A DNA stretch of 64,000 nucleotides from Manduca sexta (Eukaryota; Arthropoda; Insecta; Lepidoptera; Sphingidae). Positions 1 through 14,422 of the stretch are shown in pieces. The stretch is from assembly GCF_014839805.1 (NCBI RefSeq), contig NC_051141.1, positions 7,634,777 through 7,698,776 on the forward strand, written 5' to 3'. A program made the position numbers and the translations under genes. Positions within the stretch are counted from its first letter, which is position 1; each line of letters starts with the position of its first letter. The notes under the pieces are model-generated. The model was given only the letters and a program-made list of their open reading frames with translations, did no database searches and was not told the DNA's origin.

Positions 1-233
1 TGCCGTCCAGCGAAAGGTGGACGCCAATCTCCTCCCACCAGACAGCCAACTCAGTCGGCCTGGTATCACATAATGTGCTTAAAGTTTTTAGGATTCCAAT
101 GAAAAATCCAGGGTATTCTTTTCAAAATATTTAGTTAAGTCTTTAAACGTGAATAGTGTAAATCTTTAGAATTTATTCGCTATCCGGTCGGACGAGAAGC
201 GTCCTCCCACCAGCATGCTTCAGCTATTAATGT

Positions 234-410
234 AGGCAGATAATATTGATAGGGGTTGTAAGGCACGGTGACCCCAACTTAACTATCCAGACGTCCCTGC
301 GAAGGCTGGGCGATAGTGGTAATGCAGTTTCTCCGCGAAATCAAAACCGAATGGTCCACTGGAACCAGCATAATTTTGAGAATGGTCTATGAGAAAAAAA
401 AATTGGGAAC
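234..410 (-). repeat. Dispersed repeat, copy 1 ('GGGGTCACCGTGCCTTA' family)
   Basis: Read on the minus strand it has 'CTCATAGACC', 'GCTGGTTCCAGTGGACC', 'TTTCGCGGAGAAACTGC', 'GTTGGGGTCACCGTGCCTTA' in that order. The same order occurs at 54710-55085 (+), with the second half at 20523-20642 and 36772-36915. Non-coding and probably a non-autonomous transposon. Bases 1-233 hold no recognised feature, although GTCCTCCCACCAGC near 200 resembles CTCCTCCCACCAG near 30. Confidence 0.6.
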
Positions 411-1334
411 CTTCAACCTATGATCTAAATAAACGAAAATATTATGTAATAAAAAAATCAGCACAGTTGCATATTTTATCTTTAAAAAAATTAAACAGTC
501 CTTCTTTTATACATTGCTAAAGAAAAGAGCAATATCTGCGCATTGTTTTGAACGGCAGAGAGTGCCGAGCGAGAAGCAATAAAGTTGTCATTGTAAAATG
601 TTTATTATATTTACAAATAACTTTGCTTTTATTTTGCACTAGCTAAAATATTTTTTATAACACTTTTTGTCTTCGTAATCATCGATTATATTAATACCTT
701 TTTCATTATTACTATTATATAAAAGTATTGGTATTATTTATTCATTTATACCGTCAAGAAGTTACAAATTTTATTGTGTCGCAAGTTTTATCGTGAAAGA
801 CTTATTCTTCTTTTATATTATGGCTGCCACCGTTCATTAATCGGTGATTTAGCCAATGTCGAATAATAATAGCAGATAGAAAACAAAAAAAGCAATCGGA
901 AATCAAAAGTAATACGTTTAATAATAAGTTTGTCCATCATGAAAGACTTTCATAATTGCACTAACCCCCGATACAATGAAACTGGCAAAAGTCAAAAAAC
1001 CGATGATGAAAAATGAGTAACAAATCACAATGAAATAATTTAAATGTATGGTTACTTAGACTCTTTGAGGCAACGCTATATTTTTTAGGATTTTTTATTA
1101 AAAAATCGTATTTTTTTTACCATTTTATTTTGTTTACAAAAAGATCACCTTTAATGTATTAAATAATAAGCATTGAAGAAACCACAAAGATTTGTCTACA
1201 AAGCTATGATCTGAGTCAGTCCTCGAGCATTAGTTGACGCTGAGCACACACAATATGAAATAACAATATAGTTGTCGATAGGAAGCAAGAGCTAGGTAAG
1301 CATGACAATATTGTGTTCAAAAAAGTGGATGGTA

Positions 1335-1803
1335 TTAATTTTGAACAAAATACGATTTCAGTTTAGATTTAATGTTTTGATGGGTTAATTTGTTCTTTAA
1401 TGAAGAGGGTAGTTGATTAATAACCCGAGGTATCATATAATGAGTAGTCCTTTCACCGTACATAATGTTTGCTCGCGTCGTGTGTAATCGTTCTCGAGCG
1501 ATAGCCCGTGTATATATACATTGTGGTTGAAAAATTGTTCCTTGAGCAAGTTGAAATTCAGTTTTGTGTACAGGCAAGACTTTGCAATGTTTAAATAGTC
1601 CAATATCATTATCCCTATACTGTGCTTTAACTATTAAAGATACTATATTTTTTTATAATTTTAACTGCAATTTGTAAATTGTATCTAGATAAGTTTTATA
1701 TATGCGTCCATAACTACTAAGCCCATATTGAACATAACATTCGGCGAGAGAATTGTACAACATTAATTGGATCTTAAAAGGAATGCGCTCTTTTATTATG
1801 CTA
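1335..1803 (-). pseudogene. LINE (Jockey/CR1-like) reverse-transcriptase C-terminal fragment
   Basis: A single frame on the minus strand reads from about 1803 to a stop at 1335, with one internal TAA at 1653-1655. Recognisable blocks in order are LMLYNSLAECYVQYGLSSYG, RIYKTYLDTIYKLQLK, AQYRDNDIGLFKHCKVLPVH and YGERTTHYMIPRVINQLPSS. This spacing is typical of the end of non-LTR retrotransposon polyproteins, after the reverse transcriptase. The copy is 5'-truncated and dead. Only the family class is inferred; I cannot give a named element. Confidence 0.7.
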
Positions 1804-4800
1804 ATCTGTTTAAAAACCTACTACCTATACCAACAGTTATATTGATATTTATCTGATTCCCAAATTAAAATATTTTGTAGGTTTCTTTGGCCCATTTGCT
1901 TTTTATCCTGTTTTGATGATTATAATTTTTTTTATTATCTATAAGGTTTTATGTCACGTCTTTTCGTCATATCATAATCAGGAATTTTTTAAACATTGCT
2001 AAATCTCAATACTCCTTATATTTTCAGATGCATAATTTAAGCTATAATTAAGTGGCCTTGTGTCCCAGCGTTGAGTTTCTGGATTCGTAAAACGCACCTG
2101 AATAGCTCTGTTGACTCACTTGAGTTGTGCCTGACATACACTCAGGATAGAAAATTAATTCAGTAAACCGGAGATAATTATAACGTTTATTTATCCTTAC
2201 TAGTTATTTATATAATGTTTTATGGTGTATACTTAACTACATCTATGCTATTATAATAGTATAGATGTTGTATACAAAGCTGAAGATTTTATTTGTTTGT
2301 TTGAACGCGCTAATCTCACTACGACTACTGTATTAGTAGTAAGTAATGGTTCGGGTTGACAAAATATTTTTCTGTTGAATAGCCCATTTATCGAGGAGGT
2401 CTATATAACATCAGTCTGTGAGCAGTAGGAGTGGTGTATCAATAAAAATAATGCAAGAACTGGGAAAAATTTATCCTTTTGAGAGCTTCCGTTGCGTGCG
2501 CTGCGTAAATAATTAGGTACAGTTACGCAACAATAGGTTACGAAGGCATTGTCCTTCTTAAAAGTTCTAAAAAATATATTATAAAAGAAAATCCCCCGCC
2601 GCATCTGTCTGCCTGTCTGAGCACGATAAACTCAAAAACTTCCCAATGGATTGCGATAATATTTGGTATGGTGATGGTTTTAGACCTGGAGAAAGACAAA
2701 AGTTACGGATATCTCGGAACCGCGAGCAAAAGCTAGTATAGAATATGCTAGAAAAAAGAAAGAAAAAGGAAAAAAAGAAAGGAAACTATAGAATATAACT
2801 TGATAATGGTAATATCATCATTAGCAAACTCTGATAATAATTATTATTTTACTTGTAACACCTCGGTATATTTTTAAAACTGCTCAGTAATGAAAACGTT
2901 TGAGGCCGCATAATATTTTTCATAGGAAAAATGGCCAGTTATTTTTAAGTGCAGCCGTTTATTCAGAATACTTCTTTATATACAATCTCTATCTCCTTTG
3001 GAAGCCGATAGCGCCTACAATTTATGCACAATAAATGTTAACGATTTGAATGGATAGGCGATTAAGCGAACAGTATTGTTAGCGGTTTAATATTCAAGAC
3101 AAAATGTTTTATTAGATGGGCGCCGCATAAAACAAGGTATTACAATATATCGGGGGAATGGAGATCCATTAAGCGACGCCACAGACGAAGTTACGAGGAG
3201 TGGCGTATGTGCAGGAAGTTTAATACGATATCAGGTGTATAACCATGTTAGTGACGCTAACGAATGATATATTTAATAAGTGACTTGTACAATTGTGAGG
3301 TTAAGTTGTAATAAGTGTAATAGATATATACAAAACTTATAGTAGTCTGTATTTTAAATAAACCTTTCATATAATTTTAGTAGAAATTTTGAGTATGATT
3401 TGCGATTAGTAACTGGCAACACTAGTTGTTTGTTTTGATTGAACCGGCGATACATTTCTTTTAAAGATTTTGTGTTTATTACGTGTTTTTGAATTAATTA
3501 AAACATTTAAATATGAAGAAAATGATTCCTTATAATAGATTCAAGTGCGAGAAAGTTTGATAGCCGAGAAGAAAGTAAATTTGTGAGGTTATGATGAAAA
3601 ACAACAAGCTGTGTGAGAGGCGCGAAATGTACTCCTGAGTTGAAGAACCTTATAAGGTATTTAGTCTAGTATCCAAAACTAATTGGCGTGATGGATACTT
3701 CCATATGAACAAGTATGGTATGTATGCCTAAGTTGTATCATTGGCTATGCACATTTTTCTCCAACGAGACAAGTGTTGGGATACTTCTGGTTGATATTCC
3801 AATTTACAAAAACATATAAACGCAATATTTTCGGCAAACAGCGAAATGCAACCTCAATATTTCAGGTTAAGGGTTCTAAGTAGGTACAGTAGGTATGTGA
3901 CGAAATTTCAAATCAAAACATTGCGCGTCGACACTCGACAGTCATTTTATTGTTATTTTTTATGAGATTGTTTGATAATTGATATAGGTTATTTAACTTC
4001 TTTCAGAGGTCATGACGGGTCAATTTTTTTTAAGCCTAGCTTTATGTGATATGGAGACGAATTTTTTTTTGTGCTGCTTTGGCTTGCACATACCCGATAT
4101 GGTAGGCACGCCACTGATGAGAAACGTCATGTTTCGTCACTTTTCTGTTTGATATCGGTTAGTAAAATTCTGGTCAAGCCGTGCCGTTCACGTTTTAAAA
4201 ACAAAACGTCAACACGTGACAGTATTTTACAATATTTAAAACATAATATACATGTTTAAAGTTAGAGGAATGCAAAGCAGAAAGGCAAATATTTCAGATT
4301 TTTTGGTTTCATGAGGGATTGTGTGAATTAAATTGTTTATTTTAGAACATATCTTAGACTAAACAAAAGCGTAACTTACAAAAAAAAGTAGAAATAAGGA
4401 AAATTTACATTTCGGTCTTTCACCGACAAAAATGAAATTACGGTAGATTTTCCGATTAAATTTTCCTATATTGGCCACAACCTATATTTAATATGCCCTC
4501 CTGTATGCTCTTTTCCTGCTGAAATTGCATGGATTAATCTAGGTAGAAATTAATACTTATCGATAACTCTTTGTGACATGAAATTTAATTTTCTCAACCT
4601 AGGCGCTTTTGAGGCTTCTTACAGTACTCGGTAGTGAATAACCTTTTTGATTTTTCTTCCAAGTTTTGTTCGAACATATTCTGTTCGATTAAAATGTCCT
4701 TTCAGCGTCAGCCTGAGCATTTGCATACTTTAATAATGTCTTCAATATAAGGGGCAAAAGTTACCAAAACCTATTTTCGTACATCTTTAACGTATCTCCT

Positions 4801-7800
4801 TGTACTCAAAGACCTATTTTTCACAATGTGTAGCTCGTTAGACATTCCCAAAAAATGTGTCACCAAACTATCTACTTACTCAAACATAAGACTCTCATGG
4901 AGCAATGTAACATCAAGTGTATATGTGCCATTTCGAAACTTTGTCTCTTGCACCCCCTATCTTCAGACATCAGAAGGACTCGTGAGTGGAAAGGACTCTT
5001 CGCCAAGAATCATCATTCCAATTTCGAAGTTAGTTAGCAAAAATAGACTCCCATTTTGATACTTAGTATATACTGACTCCTTAGTATTCTGCTAAGAATT
5101 AATTTTACTTCCCTTATGAATGTTCCAGTTTTCTGAGGTTGCCTGTTAAGATTCGTGTACTTTCCAGTTCGGAGTTATCGTTAGCCAGTGCGCAAAACGA
5201 CAGGATTGGAAATCCGCCATGTTTGAGCCACCCAGATAAAAAAAAAGATTTTTATTAAAAACCGATTATTGACGAAAATTGACGAAATTTCCAAACACGG
5301 GAAAATCAGGGATTTTTTTCCTTTACATGTAGGTACTGTAAAATATAACTTTCAGCCATATTTCATGATCTTAAGTCAACTGAAATTATCCTATGTGATG
5401 ATTCTCGTGTGAAATCGCAAAATATGCGACGTAAACTGACAGAGCTCTTGACCGCGGTGACTTACAAGTATCATTTTTAATATCTGAAAGAGTCTATAGA
5501 CCTGAGTACTTGATATTTTAATACCTATAGTCATTCCTGAGAAAAGGGGTTTTGACAGAAAGGCTGAGATTAAGGGATCCTATAGAGTAAAGTGTTAAAG
5601 TCTGTAATAACAATCAGTCAAAAATCTTATTTTTTCCACCTCTACAGTAAGATTTATCTCAAATATCTCGCTTTAAAAAGTTAATATTATTCAGAATTTA
5701 CATCGCGTTCGAAATTAGACTATGAGTGTTCACCTATTATTTTAATTCCCGGAATCCACTGTCGTACTTCTCATAACTTCGATAGAGAAAGATTCTGTTG
5801 ATGAATCGAATCCATAGGGATTACATTACGTGGATAGTATACGTTACCGGAATACGAGTATTAACATATTTCATTCATTATAATTTCTTTAGTTCTGGGT
5901 ATTGTAGTAACAAAAAACGACCACTCTCTGTTGAATAATATTAAAATATTTAATGAATTTTTAAGATTTTATTTCTGAATATTGTAAAACCGGAATTCTA
6001 TCGTGGCCTAATTAATTACTAAAGAATGGAATATATTGTGAATTTCAGGGCTTGAAAATGTAATGAAGTATGAAATGTATCTCGAATCTCAATCTAGAAA
6101 TACTTTTAACTGTACCTGTCAAATTACTGGCGGCTTACAACCGTTTTTAATAAACGATCCAAATCTCAATCTTCAATCATATTCCGAAAATGAACCAATC
6201 AAAATAACTTTGTAGCAGTGACAAAAAATCTTTTTCTAATTGTTCCATTTTTAAGATAGATCGATAAAAAATGGATAAAAGCGATTTATTGAAAATGGCA
6301 GCAACTCGACACAGCTGCATTGCTTTTCATCATGAAATGACGTAGCGTCATAATATTCTGAAAGGTAGCGAGCGTCTTTATAAAAAGTGTTATTTATTTA
6401 TTTATTTAATAAAAGACACACCAACGATTTATCACAGAAAAATATAAATGAAGGATCCACAATATAAGGTACTTATTCTAAATGACAAATCTTTACAGGT
6501 GTATACAACACTATTGGCTTAATATTTTTTTGTATAACAGAGAGTTATAATATATATCTGGTCTTTGACCACGTTATTAATTTCATATATAATCTCTGCA
6601 TTGTTTCTTTGCCAAATAAATAAAAATAATGGTATTATACCATACTCCATAGCAAACGATGAGAAATTACACTGTAACTAACCTAACATAATAAAATAAA
6701 GTACGGTCGGATAAGTTTGAATAATATGAAAACCGTTGTTTTAACATAGATTAAAGTGTAACTTTGTTTTTTCCCCATACAATATTTTACTATCCCGATA
6801 ATGTATCATTCCAATCTTTACCTATGTTGTCATCATTTTTCGTTAGACTTTAATAACCTTTTTGATGAAAAAAAAAAGATACGGATGAGCTAACACACAT
6901 TTTTATATCATTTTCGTTTTTCTTCTTACCAAAAACATAAGAAACATCAATTTGAGTCCTCTGATGCAAGAGATATGATGTAAACTTTAAGAGAATTTGC
7001 TACTTATGAATATCCTCTATAACTTGTAATGAAATTTTAGTTTCTTTAATTTGGTACTTTTATAGAAATTGTCTAGTATAAGTGCTTATTTATTAATTTT
7101 ACACTCAATCTGTTTCTGAAATCGTCCTCATTGTCTCCTAAGTGACAGTCTATCAAAAAAATATTTTATAATTTTTGATCGATTAATGAAAGACAGTCTT
7201 CTTTGTGTTACTTTTGATAATAATATTAATTTTATATAAAAATTATATAAAAGAAATAAACTTGTTTTATTTCACGAACTATTTCCTGATACACATTAGA
7301 CGTATTTTAGTCAATTATAATCCCAACATAATTGGAATATAAATAAACAAGACAAAAAATGCTTATTGGTAATTCATTCGAGCACCCAATATAATAAGTA
7401 AACATTACCCTGGAAATGTTCCATGTAGTCAGCTTTCACATTCTCCTTAAAATAACAAAAAAGCATAAAAGAAATTCAATGTATTGGCTTTATGAGTGTT
7501 ATGCGATATGCAATCAATTCCCCATTATAAAGCTAAGCGCATTCAGAGCACGTTTGAAATTTACATCACTCAGCGTTAATCGTAGCAATTCGCATGTTAC
7601 CATTTGAATTTTAATTTTTCTTCTTCATCTTACTATAATCTCAGTATAAAGTTTGGCGCAAAATAGTTATCCTTACTTACCTTCTTTGTGATTCTAATTA
7701 ACTTTGTAACCTGGCCATAGAGAGAGTTGATAACCTGTATTATATTTTTGATCCATTAATCGTAACCGACCAGAGCACACACAATATCAGAATGATATGT

Positions 7801-9120
7801 GCACTACAACCCTTGAAAGAAAGGAAATAGGATTAGGTAGATCGAGGTTTGGGCTAACGGAAATCTCACTGACCATACAAAACTCAAGAAAATGTAACCT
7901 CACGTCCAGTTGATATTGAAGCAGGTTAAAACCTTTATAGGCTGGACATTATCTTAGTTTTCCGATCCTGCCAATACAGAGGGCATTGAGGTGGACAAAT
8001 CAACAAGCCCCACTCTTCGCTCCCTCGTGTTATCCGCGTGCTATTAATAGGATGTATGAAGGCCCTTCTGATTCTGTACATTGAAGAAATAACTCAATTT
8101 ATGAATACATAAAGTTGCTATTTTAATACCTTTATAAAATATTACGAAGAAATAAACTTGTAGATATCTGCACGCTGTAATACTTTAACTTCCGCGCACT
8201 CATCAATCTCTTCATGCATCGAAGCAGACTGCAAACACTTTTATTTTACTACACAAGTTACTCTTTTAAAACGAACCTCATGTGTTAGTTTTGAAAGGTT
8301 TGTTTACTATGTTTCTGTAGCGATTAAACTTATTTTAAGTCATAATGGGGTTAATTTTTTTCATTCAAATGTTGCTTTTATGTTGGCACAATTTAGAGTT
8401 ACATGGTTCTATTATAAAATTAGGTAAATGCGCAACTGGGGCACTGATTTATAAACTAACGTCCCATGATTTGAATCTTATGACCGTATTGACCTATCGC
8501 CTATATAATCAATAAAAGAAGAAAGATAATATCAATGGCGATAATATCAAAATTCTTAATGGAGTGCGCTAAACAATAAAATATACTATTGTGAAAATTT
8601 GCTGTTGTGTATTGTACTACGAATAAAATTTACAAAGTAGTAACAAATCCCTATTTTTATTATTGCGTAAAAGTCGCCAAAGTATCCATAATTATTCTGA
8701 AAGTGTGGGCGTTTACACAACACCGAGATATTTATATACACCAGAATCCAAGTCTCCTGGGCACACGCCCAAGTGACTTTCAAATTTCTACATCTACACA
8801 ATAAATTATCCAAGAAAAAAGGTAATTATTAAACGCCACGCCGTACATACATTAATATTTATATTTATATTCTTTGAAAAATTTTGTATGTTGTATGTTT
8901 ATAAAATTTTATGTATGTGCTTATTTAATCGTATTTAATTTACAACTGTCCGTTTTTCCTCAATAAAATAAAATACAATTGACAAGTGATCCACCAATAA
9001 AGATAGTGTTTTTATGGATACGTACAACGTAACAATGTTAACAAAACAATCGTAATGCAGTAGTCCGCTTCCCCAAATATAGGTTGATAGAATTAATTTG
9101 AAGAAAAATAGACAATAATG
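1804..9120. other. Upstream non-coding DNA, mostly unrecognised
   Basis: AT-rich sequence with many short chance open frames and no supported gene. A 30-base near-perfect palindrome (one G:T-type mismatch) lies at 2239-2268. One repeat tail is seen at 2590-2738 and a (TTTA)n run near 6392-6410. Otherwise nothing stands out. Confidence 0.6.
2590..2738 (+). repeat. LINE-type 3' tail repeat ('GCAAAAGCTAGT' end)
   Basis: The segment starts CCCCCGCCGCATCTGTCTG, passes AACTCAAAAACTTCCC and GATTGCGATAATATTTGG, and ends CCGCGAGCAAAAGCTAGTA. This layout recurs, diverged, at 59745-59925 (TCCCCGTCTATCCGTTTGAA to CGCGAATAAAAGCTAGC) and, less completely, at 13800-13880. Such tails are common in lepidopteran genomes. 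The class is inferred from general appearance. Confidence 0.5.
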
Positions 9121-9456
9121 GTGCATCTACACATGGCGACAACTTTACTGCCGATCTGCTCGCCGGCTTTCAGACTACTTTGCCTGCGGCTTCGGTAGCA
9201 ATTTTCGGAGTAGTTTTATGAGCATCATCGATACTTGGAGCGGAATATATTTGACTATAACATAGGTACAATTGAGTATCTCGCAGTTGTGTTTTATGTT
9301 ATTATTCGTAAAAATAAACGCAAAATAAAGTGAATATATACGAATGCAAACTCCGATTCGATATCGAAGCCGCAAGCAATGTACCGCTGGTATCCAAAAG
9401 CCACGTGTGCCGTAGGTAAAGTCGCGCATGCTTGCGAGCATGTATGGATGCGACTT

Positions 9457-9917
9457 AAAGGTGTCAACACTAAAGCTGCCGTGCCGACCCTGCAGGTTAG
9501 CAGGCAGCATAAGAATACTACAATCCTAAACCACGTTTGTCGGGGGCACGTGCGCCGCGGCTTCTGCCGCTTATGTCATTTCTCATTGAGTATTTATATT
9601 ACCGAAAACGGTAATAGTGATTTAATAATTGTAACTTACGGAATAATGACCACTGAATCTTTCGGAACATGATATTGTTGGGTTCAGCTAAGTTTATTGA
9701 ATCGCAGTGAATATTATACTAGTAGAAGATTTACAGGAGGGCCCATGATTTTATAAATAATTATTGTTTAAAATCGAAACGTAAATAAATTATATTACAC
9801 ATCATTGAACGACGCCAAGCGACTGCGCGGAGGAAACTAAAGTCGCCGGTACGCCCCGCGGTCCAACCAGCCGGGTAAAGCCGCCGAACCGATCGGCTTT
9901 AGTGTGTAGACACCTTT
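9457..9917. mobile_element. MITE-like element with imperfect terminal inverted repeats
   Basis: The left end reads TAAAGGTGTC-AACACTAAAG then CTGCCG; the right end, reverse complemented, reads TAAAGGTGTCTACACACTAA then AGCCG. The arms match over about 25 bases with small indels. The interior and the left flank (9121-9460) are markedly GC-rich compared with neighbours. A further related end, GGTGCATCTACACATGG, lies at about 9120, so two copies may be nested. Open frames across it on both strands are not protein-like. Confidence 0.5.
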
Positions 9918-12787
9918 AGGTGACTTAGAGTTGTGTAGTCACTGGTTAAAATATATCTAAGTCTGAGCTCCTAAGTAGTTTCCAACTTCAACATGTTACA
10001 TAGGTCTTCTTACAGACACTATTAACTCGATATTACATTATGTGACAGAATATTCTAGTATTCGTAGAGAGCACTGATACTGAATAATGAATATATGTCT
10101 CCTTACTAACTTCCTTGCCGCAAGGTGCTTACATCAGTTGGATCGTCAAACGAACTTACCTTTAGATACAAACTTATACTAATAATATTGGGAAGTTGTC
10201 TCGAGCGGGATGATACTTTTCAAAACATTAATTACTTTCAGCAATCAATATAATATTTTTATCTATTGAAAGGCGAAAAGAAACTTTATACCCCTTTATA
10301 AGCATATTGCGCGTGTGGAGGAGTGTTAAGTTTGGCTTTATGAAAATTGTACATACAGTAGGAGAGCAAAAAATAATAATTCTGTATATGTGTCACCAAT
10401 ATTTTAAATTCGTCGGACGAATTTTGACCTCTGGACGACTTTTAGTGACTAGTGTTATTCTCTGATATCCATTAACCTAACCAGATTATTCTGTAAACAC
10501 TATGTTATAAATTTGAAAGATAATGAATAATAATATGTTTATACCTTTATGCATCATGCTTCACTATCAATCGCCGAATGTAAAAAGTATCTATGAGCCT
10601 CTTGGATTAAATAATTTATATTATTTTTTCGTAGGAAAAGAAGTAATGAACTATACTAATAAACATTTATGAGTATGAAAACATTCGCAAATTTTATGTA
10701 AGAAATCAAGGAAGTTTGGTAAGAAACACTTCCACGTTAAATGTAAACGAATAGTAAAGTCAATAAAATTATAATAGATACCTCTAGCTTGCTGATCAAT
10801 TTATATATATAACGAAATAATAACGAAACTGGAACTATATCACTATATACTCATGTCAGGGGTATAAGTCATTAATATTATCGAAGACAGTACACAATAC
10901 CTATATATTACATATAATGATACATTATATATGTATACTATACACAAACTATCCTATCCACACGATACACAAACTAACTTGCAATATACACATTTAGCAC
11001 ATTTTTATATCATAAGTATAATACATAGTATTTAATTTATTTTTTGACACATAAAGACATTTAATTCAAAGATTTCGATAAAAACATTATTATAATAATT
11101 TAAAACCTTTCATATAATAATATGAAACATTAACAGACAATGATATGGAGAAAATCAATTTTATCCTTGTTTTGGGAGCTTATAATGAATACAGTAGATA
11201 CCATAATTAAAATATTATTATATTATATTACTTATCAGTAATTCCTCCCTAAGAGTGGCGGTAAAATGATGAGATGAATAATTAAAACATTTATTATAAT
11301 GTTGCTTATCATATATAAAATAATAAGGTGGAATCTAATAAGGGCAATGTTTATATTCATTTTACAAAATCTTGGCGTTCTTTTTCTTTAATTTATACAA
11401 TCGCGACAGTTCAGCGTACTCTTGATCTGCCTACTTCGTTATAAGTTTCATATTGCAACAATGAAGAAACCTACCACAAATCGTTTCAATCAACTGTAAT
11501 TCACCTTTAAGCAGTTTTGATTTAGTACAAAATTGTGTAAATGACAATAAAATCGTTTATCTATTATACAGTGTCATTGGACATTACACAATTAAATAAA
11601 AGGACATAGTCTTCGCGTCTGCTAAAAATCATTCACGAATATTTTCATAAAAAATCCTAGTTTTATTTTCCTGATTTTTTTATAATTTTCTAGATTATAA
11701 TGAATAGTCGATTAGTCGACTGTCGTGTTGAATTAAGATTATATTTTATTGATATTTGTTTTGTTGGAACTTGTACACTTTTTTATTTTACGTCTACGGT
11801 TAGAGTAACGTATTTATAAAGTATTATTTTCATATTGTCAAGAAAATAACTATGTGGTTTCATTTAATAGTTAATTATATCTATACGCCAAAATGACTCT
11901 GTATAAGAAATATAATAAATATGAAATCTATCACGAGTGGATATTTCCGGTGGTACTATCCTGCCGATCCACATTTGTCACGAAGCGTTGAAAACATCTG
12001 ACCATCACCCTTCTTAAATTTACCTAAACGCGTTTTCTTCCAGTACATGTATGTTTTTATAGTTTTCCTTCTCTACCTATATCTCCGGTTCTAATTAATG
12101 CATGTGGTTCGGTCTACGAGCACTCACTTAAACGACCTCTTTTATTTAAGCTTTTGCTCACTTAAATTGCTTGAGTTGAAGGGAAGCTAGATGTGAACAA
12201 TCAAGTCGACTTTCAATAAGCGTTCAGCTTCATACGTGGCACGTATTCACTCATATCATGACAATACTGCAGCACAGCACGTGTTTTCTAGCTATAATTA
12301 CAATTTACGAATGAATTATAAATACTGTAATTTCTGTAATCGCTATAGAAATAATATATTTCATTTTTAATATTATATATTTTATCTGAGCTAATAAATG
12401 AGATTTCCATTTACATTCTTTGAGAGCAGCGGGTAATCTTAAGACAGTATTTGTTTCACATTGACTCCTCTCGAAGCAGCGATCAAAATCAAACTTGCTC
12501 AAATTTGCAATGGAAATATCAATTGATTTTCCTTTTGAATTTTCAAGGTTTAACGAGACTGGGGTCCTCAACAGCTTAAGGATATTAAATTTCCTACTCG
12601 TAGCGCGTTTCTATTTCTTTCTCTGGAGATGTTTGTTTAATGCAATACTAAACTTTATTCGCTTCTTTAACTAGTTATCGTGCTATTTGCATTTTATTTA
12701 GTGCTATTTGGAACTGCCTACTTACCCCACTATTTTTTACTATATAATGCTCTCAACTTCGCGTTGGTGTATGTTTCATTTTAAAAA

Positions 12788-13021
12788 GAAAAACCGGCCA
12801 AGTGCGAGTCGGACTCGCGCATCGAGGATTCCGTACAAACCTGTAGGTAAGTAAAATTTCACTTATCGTGGCAATCGAGTCATAGTTATGGTATTATTTT
12901 TCAAAATGAAATCCATAACATTACAATATGGAAGGGTCTTGACACACGAACGGACGGATGGACAACAAAGTGATCCTATAAGGGTTCCGTTTTTCCTTTT
13001 GAGATACGAAACCCTAAAAAT
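12788..13021 (+). repeat. Lepidopteran 'CCGGCCAAGTGCGAGTCGG' dispersed repeat
   Basis: It begins AAAACCGGCCAAGTGCGAGT, continues GGACTCGCGCATCGAGGATT, has a GGACGGATGGACAACAAAG block and ends GATACGAAACCCTAAAAA. I recognise this as a very abundant non-autonomous repeat of moth and butterfly genomes. A strongly diverged start of another copy is at 27823-27915. The open frames on both strands here (12863-13106) are by-products of the repeat. Confidence 0.75.
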
Positions 13022-14422
13022 AAGGACCAAATTCGCCATGTTCAAGTGCATTTTATTTGACAGTAATCATATTAAACGGCTAAATGTAGTTTTAGTATTC
13101 ATTTAATTACAATATCTGATCATAGATTATAGTGTGACTTTTATATTTGGACGACCCATATATTTATGTGTACGGTTATAATTTACCCAGAATTACAAAA
13201 TTGAACCTGTCGAGTTCCTTATTTTTTTCTATGCGTATACAATTCTTTTATTTAGTGCGAGTTTTTGTATGTTTTACAAATGGATGGAAGAGGGGACTAG
13301 GTCCTGCCATTTGATACGGCTCTCGTCCCACTCCGACATTTTCTGAGACTAGAGACTTTTCACGTATTTAAGGTAACTCCATATAATAAATAATATTACT
13401 ATATTCCATATTCCGTCTACGGGATGGATACGACATTTTGCAATTACGGGCTACTTATCGAAGGATAAATTTGATATTGTGTCGGAATATATGGGAAATG
13501 CCGAACATAAGTATAGGTCTTAATACGATCTTACGTTGAAACTTCTTGGTAATAGTAGAAAATTATCAAATAACGAGGCAATCCACTCGTTTCGACTTTC
13601 GATAATGTTTCTCTGCTACACAGACAGACAGACATTAAAGGAGAGAGTATCGACTTACCACAATTTAGCACTCGAGCCTGTTCCCCGTATATCTTGTTAA
13701 TCAATCGATCTAGGATACACCAAGGTTCGATTTCGTCTCTAAAGTCATATTTTTCAAACGTTACTTATGTTATGGCATATTTTTCTTACCTAAAACAAAG
13801 TCCCCACACCGCATTTGTCTCTCTGAATGTGAAAATACCAAATGCATTTCCATACGGATTTCACGAATAGATAGAATGGTGCATGAGGAAGATCTATGTG
13901 TATAATACCTTTATGTTATTTTTAAATGGGTTTTAATACGACGATGATTGTTGAAGATGAGAGAAAAAATCAAGTTCACGGAGATTTCATTGAAAATATA
14001 TTTGAGATAATATAACAAAACAGAGTTGGAAGAACTGGAAGGTCTGCGGATAAGTCTGGGATGTGGGATCTTTATGAAAAGCTTATTATACCCATTTTGA
14101 TGTTCAAAAATAGTCACGTATAACACGGTAATTTTAAGCTATTTAAACGGATACCATATTATTTCATATGAAATTAAATACATTCGTTATCAAAAATATT
14201 AAGTACTTATATTACAACTGCTCTTTACAACATTTATTTTTAAGCGAAGCTAGGGCGGGAAGCTAGTTAACAGGAAAATAAAACATTAACAATGAAACAA
14301 TTACAGATATGTTTGAGTAAGAAGTTTATCTTTGGTGATTTATATATTTTTGACAAGTTTTTATAATTCAGATCATTTTTATTTAATTAAAAGCTGCGCA
14401 ATAAAATAATAGACAAATCTAG

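Noticed and set aside
4105..4140. CTGATGAGAAACGTCATGTT as a hammerhead ribozyme
   Set aside because: The CTGATGAG is present but the GAAA part and flanking stems are not in the required arrangement.
9175..9672. Open frames of 111 and 97 codons on opposite strands
   Set aside because: They follow the local GC-rich repeat composition; no recognisable protein and they overlap antisense.
12305..12571. 88-codon minus-strand open frame
   Set aside because: Non-ATG start and no recognisable motif; the C-terminal half is low-complexity I/K-rich.
12863..13106. Opposite-strand open frames as small genes
   Set aside because: They fall in the abundant 'CCGGCCAAGTGCGAGTCGG' repeat.
13621..13634. CAGACAGACAGACA as a CRISPR or satellite array
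   Set aside because: Only three short units; ordinary microsatellite. No CRISPR-like spaced repeats exist in the window.
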